Positions 42,097 through 51,779 of a stretch of 64,000 bases of DNA are shown piece by piece. The DNA is taken from assembly GCA_900543395.1 (NCBI GenBank), contig UQQT01000007.1, forward strand, positions 1-64,000. The letters are read 5' to 3'. Numbering within the stretch: the stretch's first letter is position 1; each line of letters begins with the position of its first letter. The DNA is from an uncultured Oscillospiraceae bacterium. GTDB lineage: Bacteria; Bacillota; Clostridia; Oscillospirales; Acutalibacteraceae. Made by a program: the position numbers and the translations under genes. The notes beneath the pieces were generated by a model. That model had not been told where the DNA came from. It saw only the letters and a program-made list of their open reading frames with translations, and made no database searches.

Positions 42097-42125
42097 ATTA
42101 TACATCAAACAAAAAATTACTGCAA
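42097..42125 (-). promoter_or_regulatory. Promoter of the isomerase-GH109-kinase-GH4 operon
   Basis: Minus strand: TTGCAG, 17-nt spacer, TATAAT, about 33 bp before the first start codon. Confidence 0.75.
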
Positions 42126-42139
42126 CAAATATTTAATAA

Positions 42140-42997
42140 TTATATTATTTTATTTATAAGAGTGCACTGACGGGAATGTTCCGTACTTAATTTATGCTCG
42201 ACGGCAGCAATACGTATCATATTTTTAACGGTCAGATCTATTCCCGAATTCTCGGTATAATCGGTCGGATAAATATAGTCGACCCTGTCATGATACAAAA
42301 GATCGTCAACAAGTCTCTTTCCCGCGTCGTCCTTATATACGGCAATGGAATGTCCGCCGTACGCTTTAACCATCTTCATACACGGAACATCCGAGAGTCC
42401 GTCGCCTATGTAGAGCATATTCTGAAACGGTACTCTCCTGTCGCTTTCGAGCGTGGAACGGTTTAAATCATAATCGTTCGATACGTCAAAAACGCCCTTG
42501 TTGATTCTGTAAACGAACTGTGTTTTGGACGTGTAATTTACGACCGATTTTGAAAAAACCGCGTTTCCCGAGTCGTCATATAAAAACTCGCTTGCATATA
42601 TCTGCTTAAAACACTTTCCGATAGCAGAACCCTCGATTATCTCTTTAAGTCCCGATGAAAGGACGTAATGCTCGACCTGTACGCCGTGATCTTCTCCGAA
42701 TTTATTAAGACGGCTGAACCACTCTGCGACTCCCGGAAAAAGCTCAATATTTTTACCGCACCCGACTATTTTATCTCTCGTCAGACCGAGCCCCAATTCC
42801 CTTGATTTTTTTATCATTATATACATGTAAGCGTTTATTTTATCCATATTATGCTCATACGCATAGTTGTTTGCAACACTCCAGAAATCCTCGGCTTTCA
42901 TTCCGAGCGACGGAATAAACTGATATTCCTGCATATCCTTGGGACACAAAGTTCTGTCAAAGTCGTACATTACGGCAAAAATAGGCTTACTGCTCAC
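42140..42997 (-). CDS. HAD-superfamily phosphatase (PSP-like)
   Basis: 285 residues. Motif I is VMYDFDRTLCP, motif II HYVLSSGLKEII, motif III/IV MLYIGDGLSDVPCM. A cap domain lies between (about 30-95). The family dephosphorylates small phosphoesters; the substrate is unknown. GTG start with AAGGAG ten bases upstream. It lies upstream of the sugar operon on the same strand with its own promoter. Confidence 0.85.
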   Translation of the reverse strand: MSSKPIFAVMYDFDRTLCPKDMQEYQFIPSLGMKAEDFWSVANNYAYEHNMDKINAYMYIMIKKSRELGLGLTRDKIVGCGKNIELFPGVAEWFSRLNKFGEDHGVQVEHYVLSSGLKEIIEGSAIGKCFKQIYASEFLYDDSGNAVFSKSVVNYTSKTQFVYRINKGVFDVSNDYDLNRSTLESDRRVPFQNMLYIGDGLSDVPCMKMVKAYGGHSIAVYKDDAGKRLVDDLLYHDRVDYIYPTDYTENSGIDLTVKNMIRIAAVEHKLSTEHSRQCTLINKII

Positions 42998-43020
42998 AGT
43001 ATATCAACTCCTTTTTCTTA

Positions 43021-43049
43021 ATTTTAACAAATATAAAAATACATATCAA
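43021..43049 (-). promoter_or_regulatory. Promoter of the HAD phosphatase gene
   Basis: Minus strand: TTGATA, 17-nt spacer, TAAAAT. Confidence 0.55.
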
Positions 43050-43078
43050 GTTTAAAATGTAAATTTACACGAAATCAA

Positions 43079-43107
43079 TTGACATACGCATAAAAAAAAT
43101 ATAGAAT
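43079..43107 (+). promoter_or_regulatory. Promoter of the second GPH symporter gene
   Basis: TTGACA, 17-nt spacer, TAGAAT, about 45 bp before the ATG. Confidence 0.65.
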
Positions 43108-43151
43108 ATAAAAGCACTTTTATTTTTCTTCAACACTTCGGAGGTATATGT

Positions 43152-44651
43152 ATGAAAAGCAAAAAAATTCCAACGCCTCCCGCCATGAAGCATCCCAACG
43201 CGATAGGCATACGCGAGGGACTCGGCTACATGTTCGGAGACATAGGAAATCTGCTCGTGCTGACTTTCATTTCAACGTATCTGAAAGTTTTCTACACGGA
43301 CAGCCTCATGGTCGGCTATGACGCCGCAAAAGTTTACAACGACATTACGGTTCTCTTCCTCGCAACCCGTCTGTGGGATGCGATCAACGACCCGCTGTGG
43401 GGACTTATCGTCGATTCTCGCGCACCGAAACCGCAGGGTAAATTCAGACCCTACATTAAATTTGTTTCAATCCCGCTCGGAATTTCCACGATTCTCTGCT
43501 TCCTTGAAATCAATAAATTCATAAGCAGCTACATTGTTCTGCTCATATTCGCATACATAACGTATACGGCATTCGGCATGCTCTATACGGGAATGAACAT
43601 CCCGTACGGCTCGCTCGCGTCCGTAATAACCGACGATCCCAAGGGCAGAACTCTCCTGTCGACTTTCCGTTCAATCGGCGGCGGAGTCGGCGGCGCTCCC
43701 GTAACACTTATCGGTCAGATGATTATTTACGATAAGGTAAAGGACGCGTCGGGAGCTACGGTTTCTTCTTCTTTCAACGGGACAAAAGCGTTTTATCTCG
43801 CGGTATTTTTCGGCGTAGTATCGGCGATAATGTATCTCGTCTGCTACAAGTCGACGAAAGAACGCGTTAAATCCCCGACAGAGAAAAAGAAGATCGACGT
43901 TAAACTCACATACGGCTCGCTCTTTAAAAGCATTCCGTTCCTCACCGTTACCGTTTCCGGAATATTAATCAGCGGTCTGTTACAGTACGGCTCGTTTAAC
44001 CAGTATCTTTTCAAAAACTATTTCGGCAACTCCGACCTCTCGGTCGTAAACACGCTTTGCACATACGCGCCCATGGCGGCTCTTATTCTGTTTGTTCCGA
44101 AGCTTGTCGAAAAATTCGGTAAGAAAGAGCTTTGCGTATTCGGACTTACCCTCGCTTCACTCGCAAGCATTTTCAACGCGGTATTCCTCCCCTCCGCTCC
44201 CGTATACTTCGTAATGCAGGCTCTTACGGGACTCGGATACTCGTTCATGAGTATTACGAACTGGGCTATCGTTATGGACGTTATCGACTATCAGGAGTAT
44301 GTAACTCATACAAAGAACGAGAGCGCGATTTACGCCGTTTATACATTCTCGAGAAAACTCGGACAGACTGTCGCAGACTCGGGCGGAATGCAGCTTCTTA
44401 AAAAGACCGGATATTCCGATAAGGTCAAGGACACCGTATCTACGGCTAAAGGAACCGTCGGACACAACATTTACAGAATATGCACGATAGTTCCCGCAGT
44501 CGTTTACTCTCTTATTTTAATACTTACAATAATTTATCCTCTCTCAAAGAAAAAGCTTGTTCCCATACAGGAGGAGCTTATGAGGAGAAGAAACGAACAC
44601 ATGCTCGCTTCTTCCGAGTCTGATGGAAAGTCTGCGGCTGAAAATCCGTAA
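43152..44651 (+). CDS. GPH-family sugar:cation symporter (MFS)
   Basis: 499 residues with about 12 membrane helices. GPH motifs: RLWDAINDPLWGLIVDSR in the first loop, YTGMNIPYGSLASVITDDP, STFRSIGGGVGG, and ALTGLGYSFMSITNWAIVMD with DYQEYVT after it. CGGAGG before the ATG. It sits divergent from the HAD phosphatase and the glycosidase operon, so it is the likely importer for the sugar processed there. Followed by its own terminator. Confidence 0.92.
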   Translation: MKSKKIPTPPAMKHPNAIGIREGLGYMFGDIGNLLVLTFISTYLKVFYTDSLMVGYDAAKVYNDITVLFLATRLWDAINDPLWGLIVDSRAPKPQGKFRPYIKFVSIPLGISTILCFLEINKFISSYIVLLIFAYITYTAFGMLYTGMNIPYGSLASVITDDPKGRTLLSTFRSIGGGVGGAPVTLIGQMIIYDKVKDASGATVSSSFNGTKAFYLAVFFGVVSAIMYLVCYKSTKERVKSPTEKKKIDVKLTYGSLFKSIPFLTVTVSGILISGLLQYGSFNQYLFKNYFGNSDLSVVNTLCTYAPMAALILFVPKLVEKFGKKELCVFGLTLASLASIFNAVFLPSAPVYFVMQALTGLGYSFMSITNWAIVMDVIDYQEYVTHTKNESAIYAVYTFSRKLGQTVADSGGMQLLKKTGYSDKVKDTVSTAKGTVGHNIYRICTIVPAVVYSLILILTIIYPLSKKKLVPIQEELMRRRNEHMLASSESDGKSAAENP

Positions 44652-44662
44652 ATACAAGCAAT

Positions 44663-44702
44663 AAGGACTTCGCTCAAATTAAACGAAGTCCTTGATTTTT
44701 TA
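44663..44702 (+). terminator. Terminator of the GPH symporter gene
   Basis: AAGGACTTCG / CGAAGTCCTT stem with 11-nt loop, then a T-rich tract. Confidence 0.85.
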
Positions 44703-44713
44703 TTTATGACTGT

Positions 44714-44743
44714 AAAAAACGGACGATGAATTCTCACCGTCCG
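44714..44743 (-). terminator. Terminator of the GH35 gene
   Basis: Minus-strand CGGACG / CGTCCG stem followed by TTTTTTA. Confidence 0.75.
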
Positions 44744-44756
44744 CCGTTATTTATGA

Positions 44757-46535
44757 TCAGCCTAAATCGGGTTCTTTATCAAGAAGTATATAAGGCTTTT
44801 TGGTCTTATATCCGTCGAGTTCAAGAACAGCGATTTCGTTAATGCCCTTCTGAAGTCTGCATGCGGGAAGATATGCGGATCTCTGCGGTCCCTTCTCCCA
44901 GTATCTGCTCAAAGGCTTGCCGTTTATGAATATAAAGCCCTTATTGAGCTCGGGAAGCTTAATAAACGTATCGCACGGATCCTCTTCAATAATAAACTGC
45001 GCCTTGAGGAACTGGGGCTGTTCTTTATATTCGAACGTATCAGCGGGAGTGTAGTTTATCTCGGAAATATCATCAAGAGGAAGCGGATAAACGTCCCAGT
45101 TATATACGAACGTCTGACCGAGTCTTACATTCTGCGTAATACCCTTGGGGTCGCGGAGCTTATGACCGAAGCTGACGCGTCCCATATTCTCTACAAGTAT
45201 CGAGAGATCGAGACCCTCTTCGGGAACGCGAACCTCTACTACAGAAGGTTCATCGTTTCTGTTCTGGTCTGCATAGAATTTATTATAAAGATAAATCTTT
45301 GCCCTGTCGTGTACTTCGTTTATAACAAGAGGCATGTAGTCGCGGGGACCCTTTACCATCTTTCTGTAAAGAATGAGTCCGTAGCCCTGACCGTACTTCT
45401 CCATGGGCATGGGATTCTTCGAACGTACGGGAATCGAAAGAACGTCGAGATTGTCAAACAGGTTTGCAAAATGCGTGAACTGAACCTTGCCGTATCTTAC
45501 CTTCTGAACCTCGGGTTCCATTGCTATATCCGCAGGAATCTCCGTGTATTTGGAAAGAAGCTCTTTCATAAGCTTATATTTCTTAGTATAGGCTCCGCTC
45601 TCCGTAAGAAGTGCGTCATTATCGTAGCTGGATGTTACGCTCTTATACTCATAATCGCAGTTTGCACCGTTCATGAAACCGAAGTTCGTTCCGCCGCAGA
45701 ACATATAAGTATTAAGACTCGCTCCGCATTTAAGTGTACGGCTCATTGCGACAGCCGCGTCCTTGGGCGCACGCTGATAATGCTTGTACTCCCACTCGTC
45801 GTACCATCCGTTCCAGAATTCGGAACAGAAAAGCGGTCCCTCGGGCTGGAAATATTTAAGAGCGTCAAAATGTCTCTCGCCGTTCGCACCGAATTTAACA
45901 GCCTTATAAATTCCGTCGACTCCGCCGTTTAAAAGCATATGATCGTCCGTACCGTCGGCAGTAAAGAGAGGAACCTCGATACCTCTGTTCCTGATGCCGT
46001 CGGCTATGTATTTCATGTACTCATTATCGTCGCCGTAGCTGCCGTATTCGTTTTCAACCTGAACGAGAATAATGTTTCCGCCCTTTGTTATCTGATGGGA
46101 CGCAAGTCTCGGAATAAGCTCGTCAAAATATCTGTCGACAAAACCGAGATAACGCTCGTTCATACAGCGAACATCGAGGTCGTCGTATTTTAAGAACCAC
46201 CACGGGAATCCGCCGAACTCCCAGTCAAGTCCCATGTACGGACCGGGTCTTACGACAGCGTAAAAGCCAAGCTCCGCCGTAAGCTCGATAAAAGCCTCAA
46301 GATCGTTCTGCTCGGAGAAATCGAAAGTCTCCTCGTCCTTCTGATGGCAGTTCCATGCAACGGGGATATCGACGGTGTTAAAACCGCAGGCTTTCATTTT
46401 GAGCAGTCTGTCTTTCCAGTATGCTCTGGGTATTCTGAAATAATGAACTGAGCCGGACAAAATTCTGAACGGCTCGCCGTCAAGCAAAAAGTCTTCTTTA
46501 GAGATAGAGAATGTCTTTACATTTTCCATTTGCAT
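44757..46535 (-). CDS. Glycoside hydrolase family 35 beta-galactosidase
   Basis: Retaining exo-beta-galactosidase, 592 residues, no signal peptide, so intracellular. TIM barrel: FRILSGSVHYFRIPR, GFNTVDIPVAWNCHQ, GFYAVVRPGPYMGLDWE, acid/base Glu in VQVENEYGSYG and nucleophile Glu in FCSEFWNGWYDEW. C-terminal beta domains follow, with GFIFINGKPLSRYWEKGPQ as in family members. AGGAG precedes both ATG 46535 and ATG 46529. Own promoter and terminator. Together with GH109 it suggests Gal- and GalNAc-containing glycans as food (inference). Confidence 0.93.
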   Translation of the reverse strand: MQMENVKTFSISKEDFLLDGEPFRILSGSVHYFRIPRAYWKDRLLKMKACGFNTVDIPVAWNCHQKDEETFDFSEQNDLEAFIELTAELGFYAVVRPGPYMGLDWEFGGFPWWFLKYDDLDVRCMNERYLGFVDRYFDELIPRLASHQITKGGNIILVQVENEYGSYGDDNEYMKYIADGIRNRGIEVPLFTADGTDDHMLLNGGVDGIYKAVKFGANGERHFDALKYFQPEGPLFCSEFWNGWYDEWEYKHYQRAPKDAAVAMSRTLKCGASLNTYMFCGGTNFGFMNGANCDYEYKSVTSSYDNDALLTESGAYTKKYKLMKELLSKYTEIPADIAMEPEVQKVRYGKVQFTHFANLFDNLDVLSIPVRSKNPMPMEKYGQGYGLILYRKMVKGPRDYMPLVINEVHDRAKIYLYNKFYADQNRNDEPSVVEVRVPEEGLDLSILVENMGRVSFGHKLRDPKGITQNVRLGQTFVYNWDVYPLPLDDISEINYTPADTFEYKEQPQFLKAQFIIEEDPCDTFIKLPELNKGFIFINGKPLSRYWEKGPQRSAYLPACRLQKGINEIAVLELDGYKTKKPYILLDKEPDLG

Positions 46536-46585
46536 TACTCTCCTGTTTGAAATGAAGTCGAAACCTACATACCATAATCGTTGAT

Positions 46586-46614
46586 ATTATACCATCTGTT
46601 TCCGAAAAATACAA
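46586..46614 (-). promoter_or_regulatory. Promoter of the GH35 gene
   Basis: Minus strand: TTGTAT, 17-nt spacer, TATAAT. Confidence 0.7.
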
Positions 46615-46663
46615 CCGTAATTCGCATTTATTTATAAGTTTTTCTTAAATTTTTTTGAAAATA

Positions 46664-46692
46664 TTGTTTTAACGGGATATTTGCGTTATACT
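46664..46692 (+). promoter_or_regulatory. Promoter of the LCP-rluA pair
   Basis: TTGTTT, 17-nt spacer, TATACT, about 48 bp before the LCP start. Confidence 0.6.
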
Positions 46693-46740
46693 GTATATTG
46701 CAGTTTTATGCAAACAATTTTTCAACGGTGATTTATAAAT

Positions 46741-47985
46741 ATGAAATATCAAAACGACGACAATTACAATCCGTTTTCAAATAACAACGCAAACGACTCC
46801 GACGAAAACGATTACTGTTATAACGACTCGGACTCCGTAAACGACTATACGACGCCCGGCGACGGCAGATTCGTAAAGGATGACGACGATATCGACTATA
46901 ATTTCATACGCGACTACGCCCCCGCGCAAAACCGCGAGGTTCCGAAAAAGGTCACGTCGCCCGCGCAAAGTCCTTATTACAGAGAACCGTATCCGCAGAA
47001 AAGAACACGTCCGAGCGACGCGCAGATGAAAAAGAAAAGACGGCGCAGAAGCAAGGTAAAAAAAGTTTTTTTATCCGTATTATGCGTTTTTCTCGCGTGC
47101 GTAATCGGTGCGGGAGGATATCTGTCCTACCATGTAAATCATATTCTCGACTCGATAAATTATACCGCATACGACAATGTGAATAAATATATTCCGCAGT
47201 CCGAGCTTTATCATTCCGACGACGTTCTCAATATACTTATAATCGGACTTGACGACGACGAGGGTACCGGCAAGTCACGTTCCGATTCGATGATGCTCGT
47301 CAGTCTCGATTCAAAGCATAAGAAAATCAAGCTGACTTCTTTTTTAAGAGATATGTGGGTAGACATACCGGATTATACGACCGCAAAGCTCAACGCCGCA
47401 TGCTCTCACGGAGGAGCCCAGCTTGTTATAGATACGATAGAAACGAATTTTAAGGTCGATATAGATAATTACGTCATGATCGATTTCGATATCTTCGTCG
47501 AAATCGTAAACGAATTGGGCGGAATCGACGTAGACGTTTCAGAAGCTGAAGCCGCCGCAATGGCTAAATTCGACTGCATAGTGGAACCCGGCGAAAACGT
47601 GCATCTCGACGGCGAGCAGACGCTGTGGTATGCGAGAATCAGAAAATGCGATTCAGATTTTCAAAGAACAAGCCGTCAGAGAGAGGTTGTAACTCTCCTC
47701 TTCGACAAGCTTAAAACAAAAAACGTAAAAGAGCTTTACGAGTTGGGACTTAACGTTCTTCAAAAGGTTCAGACCGGATTTACGAAGTCAGACCTTAAAA
47801 ACATAATTGTTAATGTAAAAAACAGAAGCAGTATAATAAGCTATCTTTCGTACGATATCGAACAGATGTCGATTCCCGCAGACGGAACGTGGAACGACGC
47901 GACGATTAAAGGACAGATGGTTCTCGAGGTCGATATTGACAAAAACACACAGCTTTTAAAAGAATTCATATACGGAGACAATTAG
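46741..47985 (+). CDS. LytR-CpsA-Psr (LCP) family glycopolymer ligase
   Basis: Attaches teichoic acid or capsule chains to peptidoglycan. The cytoplasmic N-terminus (~95 residues) is strikingly Asn/Asp-rich, then basic (MKKKRRRRSKVKK) before one membrane helix (about 105-122). The LCP domain follows outside: LIIGLDDDEGTGKSRSDSMM, SFLRDMWVDIPDY, KLNAACSHGGAQ, ELGGIDVDV and TLWYARIRKCDSDFQRTSRQ. GGTGAT precedes the ATG. 5 bp separate it from the RluA gene. Confidence 0.93.
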   Translation: MKYQNDDNYNPFSNNNANDSDENDYCYNDSDSVNDYTTPGDGRFVKDDDDIDYNFIRDYAPAQNREVPKKVTSPAQSPYYREPYPQKRTRPSDAQMKKKRRRRSKVKKVFLSVLCVFLACVIGAGGYLSYHVNHILDSINYTAYDNVNKYIPQSELYHSDDVLNILIIGLDDDEGTGKSRSDSMMLVSLDSKHKKIKLTSFLRDMWVDIPDYTTAKLNAACSHGGAQLVIDTIETNFKVDIDNYVMIDFDIFVEIVNELGGIDVDVSEAEAAAMAKFDCIVEPGENVHLDGEQTLWYARIRKCDSDFQRTSRQREVVTLLFDKLKTKNVKELYELGLNVLQKVQTGFTKSDLKNIIVNVKNRSSIISYLSYDIEQMSIPADGTWNDATIKGQMVLEVDIDKNTQLLKEFIYGDN

Positions 47986-47990
47986 AATTT

Positions 47991-48956
47991 ATGAGGTCAT
48001 TTACCGTAACAAAAAACGACGCGGGCAAACGTCTCGATTCGTTTATAACAAAAACAGCCCCGCTTCTGCCGAAAAATCTTCTGTATAAATACATACGGCT
48101 TAAACGCATTAAATTAAACGGCAAAAAAAGCGAGATTTCGGCACGTCTTAAAGAAAACGACGTTATCGATATGTATATAAACGACGAATTCTTTGAAAAG
48201 AACGAATATACGTATTCGTTTATGAAAGCCCCGAAGCAGCTTAATATTGTCTACGAGGACGATAATATAATGCTCCTCGACAAAAAAGCGGGTGTACTTT
48301 CCCACCCCGACAACGGCGAGTACATCGACACTCTCATAACCCGCGTTCAGCGTTATCTTTATGAAAAGGGCGAATACGATCCCAAAAATGAAAACTCGTT
48401 CGCCCCCGCTCTTGCAAACAGGATAGACAGAAACACCGGCGGTATTGTCATAGCGGCAAAAAACGCGCAGACATTAAAAATTCTCAACGAAAAGATTAAG
48501 AACCGCGAATTAAAAAAAATGTATCTCTGTGTAATCGTCGGATATTTAAAGAAAAAATCGGGAATTCTCGAAAGCTATATGGTTAAAAACGAGCAGAAAA
48601 ACCGCGTTTTTGTTTACGATCACCCCGTTGAGGACGGAAAAACCGCAAAAACCGGCTATAAAGTTCTCGCAGAGTCAAACGGATTAAGCCTTCTCGAAGT
48701 CGAGCTTTTCACCGGCAGGACGCACCAGATACGCGCACACATGGCTTCGATAGGTCATCCGCTTCTCGGCGACGGAAAATACGGAACTAACTCCGTTAAT
48801 AAAAAATACGGCGGATACAAAAAGCAATTTTTATATTCGTACAGGCTCGATTTTGATTTTAAAACCGATTCGGGAATACTCTCCTATCTGGGCGGCAAAT
48901 CGTTTACCGTCGGCGACGTGTGGTTCAAAACCGCGTTTTTAAACGGTGAATTGTAA
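47991..48956 (+). CDS. RluA-family pseudouridine synthase
   Basis: Modifies uridine in 23S rRNA or tRNA. N-terminal S4 domain (AGKRLDSFITKTAPLLPKNL, KRIKLNGKKSE), then the catalytic domain with VYEDDNIMLLDKKAGVLSHP, the catalytic Asp in NRIDRNTGGIVIAAK and a C-terminal FTGRTHQIRAHMASIGHPL. 321 residues. The exact target site cannot be fixed. No strong RBS; coupled to the LCP gene. Confidence 0.92.
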   Translation: MRSFTVTKNDAGKRLDSFITKTAPLLPKNLLYKYIRLKRIKLNGKKSEISARLKENDVIDMYINDEFFEKNEYTYSFMKAPKQLNIVYEDDNIMLLDKKAGVLSHPDNGEYIDTLITRVQRYLYEKGEYDPKNENSFAPALANRIDRNTGGIVIAAKNAQTLKILNEKIKNRELKKMYLCVIVGYLKKKSGILESYMVKNEQKNRVFVYDHPVEDGKTAKTGYKVLAESNGLSLLEVELFTGRTHQIRAHMASIGHPLLGDGKYGTNSVNKKYGGYKKQFLYSYRLDFDFKTDSGILSYLGGKSFTVGDVWFKTAFLNGEL

Positions 48957-49000
48957 TGATTAAACGAATTTAAGAAAAACATGAATCAAAATATAATTCA

Positions 49001-49037
49001 CGGCTTCGGCGCAAATCATCGCCGAAGCCGCGTTTTT
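49001..49037 (+). terminator. Terminator after rluA-family gene
   Basis: CGGCTTCGGC / GCCGAAGCCG stem, 10-nt loop, T-run. Confidence 0.92.
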
Positions 49038-49040
49038 ATA

Positions 49041-51779
49041 TTATCTTTGCGAGAAATAGTTTACTATTCCCTGCGCTATCGCCGTCGCATAGAGAGTCTG
49101 CCCCGTTTCGTCAGCGAGAATTTTCATATTACCCTCGTTTGTCAGATATCCGCACTCTACAAGAACCGACGGACACTCCTCTATTCTCGTAACGGCATAC
49201 GGGAAAAACCGCGTACCGAGGTCGAGTCCGTTATACTCGCTTTTCGTTTTGTCCGTATAATAATTATTTCTGTACATACCGACAAGCTGCGTGTGTATTG
49301 AGTCGGCAAGGAGCTTTGAATAACTCCTGTAATAAAACGTATGCGTACCGTATGCCGACGCGTCGGACGAGCCGTCGCAGTGAATCGAAACAAATACGTC
49401 GGGATTCATACTGCGAGCCGTAAGAACTCTGTCAACAAGCGTAAGCCCCGTACCCGAATTCCTCGTTAAAACCGTTTTGATTCCGTTACTTTCGAGTATA
49501 TTTTTTACTTTAGAAGCTATAGAATACGTTATTTTCTCCTCATATACGCTGCGATTGAACGCATATGTGCCCGTATCGCCGAATCCGCCGTGACCGGGGT
49601 CTATCATTACGGTTAAAGCTGAGATATCCTTAACGTTATGCTTGAATACGAATTTTGTTCCCGCGTCGCCGTCGGGAGTCATTGAATAGCCGTAAAATCC
49701 GCCTTTTTTTCTTAAATAAAGCCGTAATATCACCGCGCCGTTACTGTCTGACAGCCATTCGCACGACGTAAACAGCGGGTCGGCCGAAAAATCAAACGTT
49801 CCCGAGCAAGTCGGCGAGTCATAGAATTTAATATCGACATACTCGCCCTCGCAGGTTTCGACATTATATTTGCGTCCGAGGTAACCCTCTTTATATGTCT
49901 GCGGAGCGACCGAAACGAGCGTACTCGTTCTGAAATTCTGCGAAAAAGTAATCGAAGTCGTATTACCGTCAAGCGAAGCGGAAGTAAGAGAAACCGTATT
50001 TTCGGGCAGGACAAAGCCGTTAATAATATAAACCGAGTTTTCGGCTTTAAATTTTATACCCGAAGTAAGACAGTACATAAATGTGTTTTCATACAGCTTC
50101 GTCGAATTTATATACCCGTACGTATTTTTAAGCTGCGGAGTAGTCTCCGGAACGGAAAGATCGGAGTTCTCACCGGCGGGCGTTACCTCCGCTCTGTCAG
50201 CTGTAATTACGCACATATCGCGCCTGCCGAGCCCGTTGTCCGAATAAGCGTCGGTACTGCTTTTGCCGTTTATGACCTCGTCGGCAATACCGTTTAAATA
50301 TCCGCAGAACGAAACGTCGGATTCGTCTGCCTCGCCCTTAAATCCGAGAGAGTATTGAGCCGTAAATTCGCATCTGTTATCGTCCGAAACAGCCGAAGAA
50401 GCCGTCAGCATAATGTATTCGCCGTTTATAAATGCGAAAACCGAACTGTCCTTATACGCGTTACAGCTTAACGTGACGCTCTTTTTGTTTTCGGATAAAG
50501 TAACTTTCGTATCCTTTATAATATCCTCGCACACGTCGAAAACATACGAATATCCTGCGTTCATGTGCCGTACTCTTACAATATTTCTGCCGACGGACAG
50601 CGGAATTTCCGCTTTGAATATACCGTCCTTATCGGCTGAAAAAACATACCAGGCTCTGTCCGCCGAGTTTCTTATATAAAGAGCATTTTCTTTTCTGCTC
50701 GTAACCCCCTCGAATTCGAGCGATTTTTTATCGTCCGACAGACGAAGCTTTGTTATATTCAGAGCCGTAATATCTATATCGTTATAGCCTTTAAAATACG
50801 AATACGCGCTGACGGTGCTGTTCTTTTTATTTTCAGTCAAAGCGTTTATGTCGTTATATACGATTCCGGACAGCGTGCCGTTATTATAAACACTGCGTAT
50901 CTGCGAGTATATCTCGTCGTCCTCTGTCCAATCTCCGCCCGTCGCTGTTTTTTCATTATGCAGAACGCAGTAAATTCTCGCGTCATATTCTTTTGCAAGC
51001 GAAGCATAAGCCGAAATTATATCCCCGGCGGGAATCGACGACTTCATAGACGAAGTTATATCGGGGAAATACATATCCGCGCAGTTTGAACTTACCCATT
51101 TATCAACGACAGAATTCTCCGTATTCGCCTCAAAGCAAATGCCCGAAGAAAAACCAAAGCTGTCGTTTAAAAACCTTGTAAATGAAGCGAGGGCGGAATC
51201 AAAAGCCTCCGCCTTCTTTTCATCCGTAACATGCTTTGAATAAAAATCCGACACGCCGTTTAATATAACGCCTTTTACGTTATAATCCTTAAACGGCGAA
51301 ATATAACCGTCGTCCGTTTTAAACCTTTCACCCTTGAAAACGTCGGAAATATCCGCGCCGATATAAACGTACATTCCCTTAGAGTTTGCATAATCGGACA
51401 GATATTTTATCTCGTCAAGTCCAGAGGACGTAACGTATTTGCCGTCTTTTTTTATATCAATAATCAATCCGTTGACGGACAGAGTCGCCGTAACGTCGAT
51501 ACTGTTCAAAAGCGTGTTTTTTATTTCGTCGTCGGACTTCTGAATGTCGGAAACCGAATCCGGAGAAATACGGACAAAATGCATATCGAGGAGCGTTTTA
51601 TCTTCCTGTGTTTTCATAAAAGAAAAATCAGCTTCGCCCAAAACGAGAGTATTATCTGCTTTTTTGAATATCGAAAGCAGATCAAACGAAAGTCCGACCG
51701 CAGTTATAACTCCCGCGCAAACGACCGAAACCGCGCATATAAAAACTATAAGCAGTATTCTTTTAGTTTTGCTTCTCAT
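49041..51779 (-). CDS. Very large N-acetylmuramoyl-L-alanine amidase with N-terminal GH-like barrel
   Basis: 912 residues. One N-terminal membrane helix (about 7-32). Residues ~45-340 look like a glycoside-hydrolase-type TIM barrel (DUF4015 style): VYIGADISDVF, YNVKGVILNGVSDFY, FSSGICFEANTEN, ADMYFPDI and IVYNDINALTEN. The middle (~340-720) is beta-rich. The C-terminal ~187 residues are Amidase_3: MIDPGHGGFGDTGTYA, VYEEKITYSIA, VSIHCDGSSD and VLVECGYLTN, so zinc ligands and catalytic Glu are intact. It is anchored outside the cell and acts on peptidoglycan. Directly downstream of an exonuclease gene, overlapping by 17 bases. Confidence 0.85.
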   Translation of the reverse strand: MRSKTKRILLIVFICAVSVVCAGVITAVGLSFDLLSIFKKADNTLVLGEADFSFMKTQEDKTLLDMHFVRISPDSVSDIQKSDDEIKNTLLNSIDVTATLSVNGLIIDIKKDGKYVTSSGLDEIKYLSDYANSKGMYVYIGADISDVFKGERFKTDDGYISPFKDYNVKGVILNGVSDFYSKHVTDEKKAEAFDSALASFTRFLNDSFGFSSGICFEANTENSVVDKWVSSNCADMYFPDITSSMKSSIPAGDIISAYASLAKEYDARIYCVLHNEKTATGGDWTEDDEIYSQIRSVYNNGTLSGIVYNDINALTENKKNSTVSAYSYFKGYNDIDITALNITKLRLSDDKKSLEFEGVTSRKENALYIRNSADRAWYVFSADKDGIFKAEIPLSVGRNIVRVRHMNAGYSYVFDVCEDIIKDTKVTLSENKKSVTLSCNAYKDSSVFAFINGEYIMLTASSAVSDDNRCEFTAQYSLGFKGEADESDVSFCGYLNGIADEVINGKSSTDAYSDNGLGRRDMCVITADRAEVTPAGENSDLSVPETTPQLKNTYGYINSTKLYENTFMYCLTSGIKFKAENSVYIINGFVLPENTVSLTSASLDGNTTSITFSQNFRTSTLVSVAPQTYKEGYLGRKYNVETCEGEYVDIKFYDSPTCSGTFDFSADPLFTSCEWLSDSNGAVILRLYLRKKGGFYGYSMTPDGDAGTKFVFKHNVKDISALTVMIDPGHGGFGDTGTYAFNRSVYEEKITYSIASKVKNILESNGIKTVLTRNSGTGLTLVDRVLTARSMNPDVFVSIHCDGSSDASAYGTHTFYYRSYSKLLADSIHTQLVGMYRNNYYTDKTKSEYNGLDLGTRFFPYAVTRIEECPSVLVECGYLTNEGNMKILADETGQTLYATAIAQGIVNYFSQR

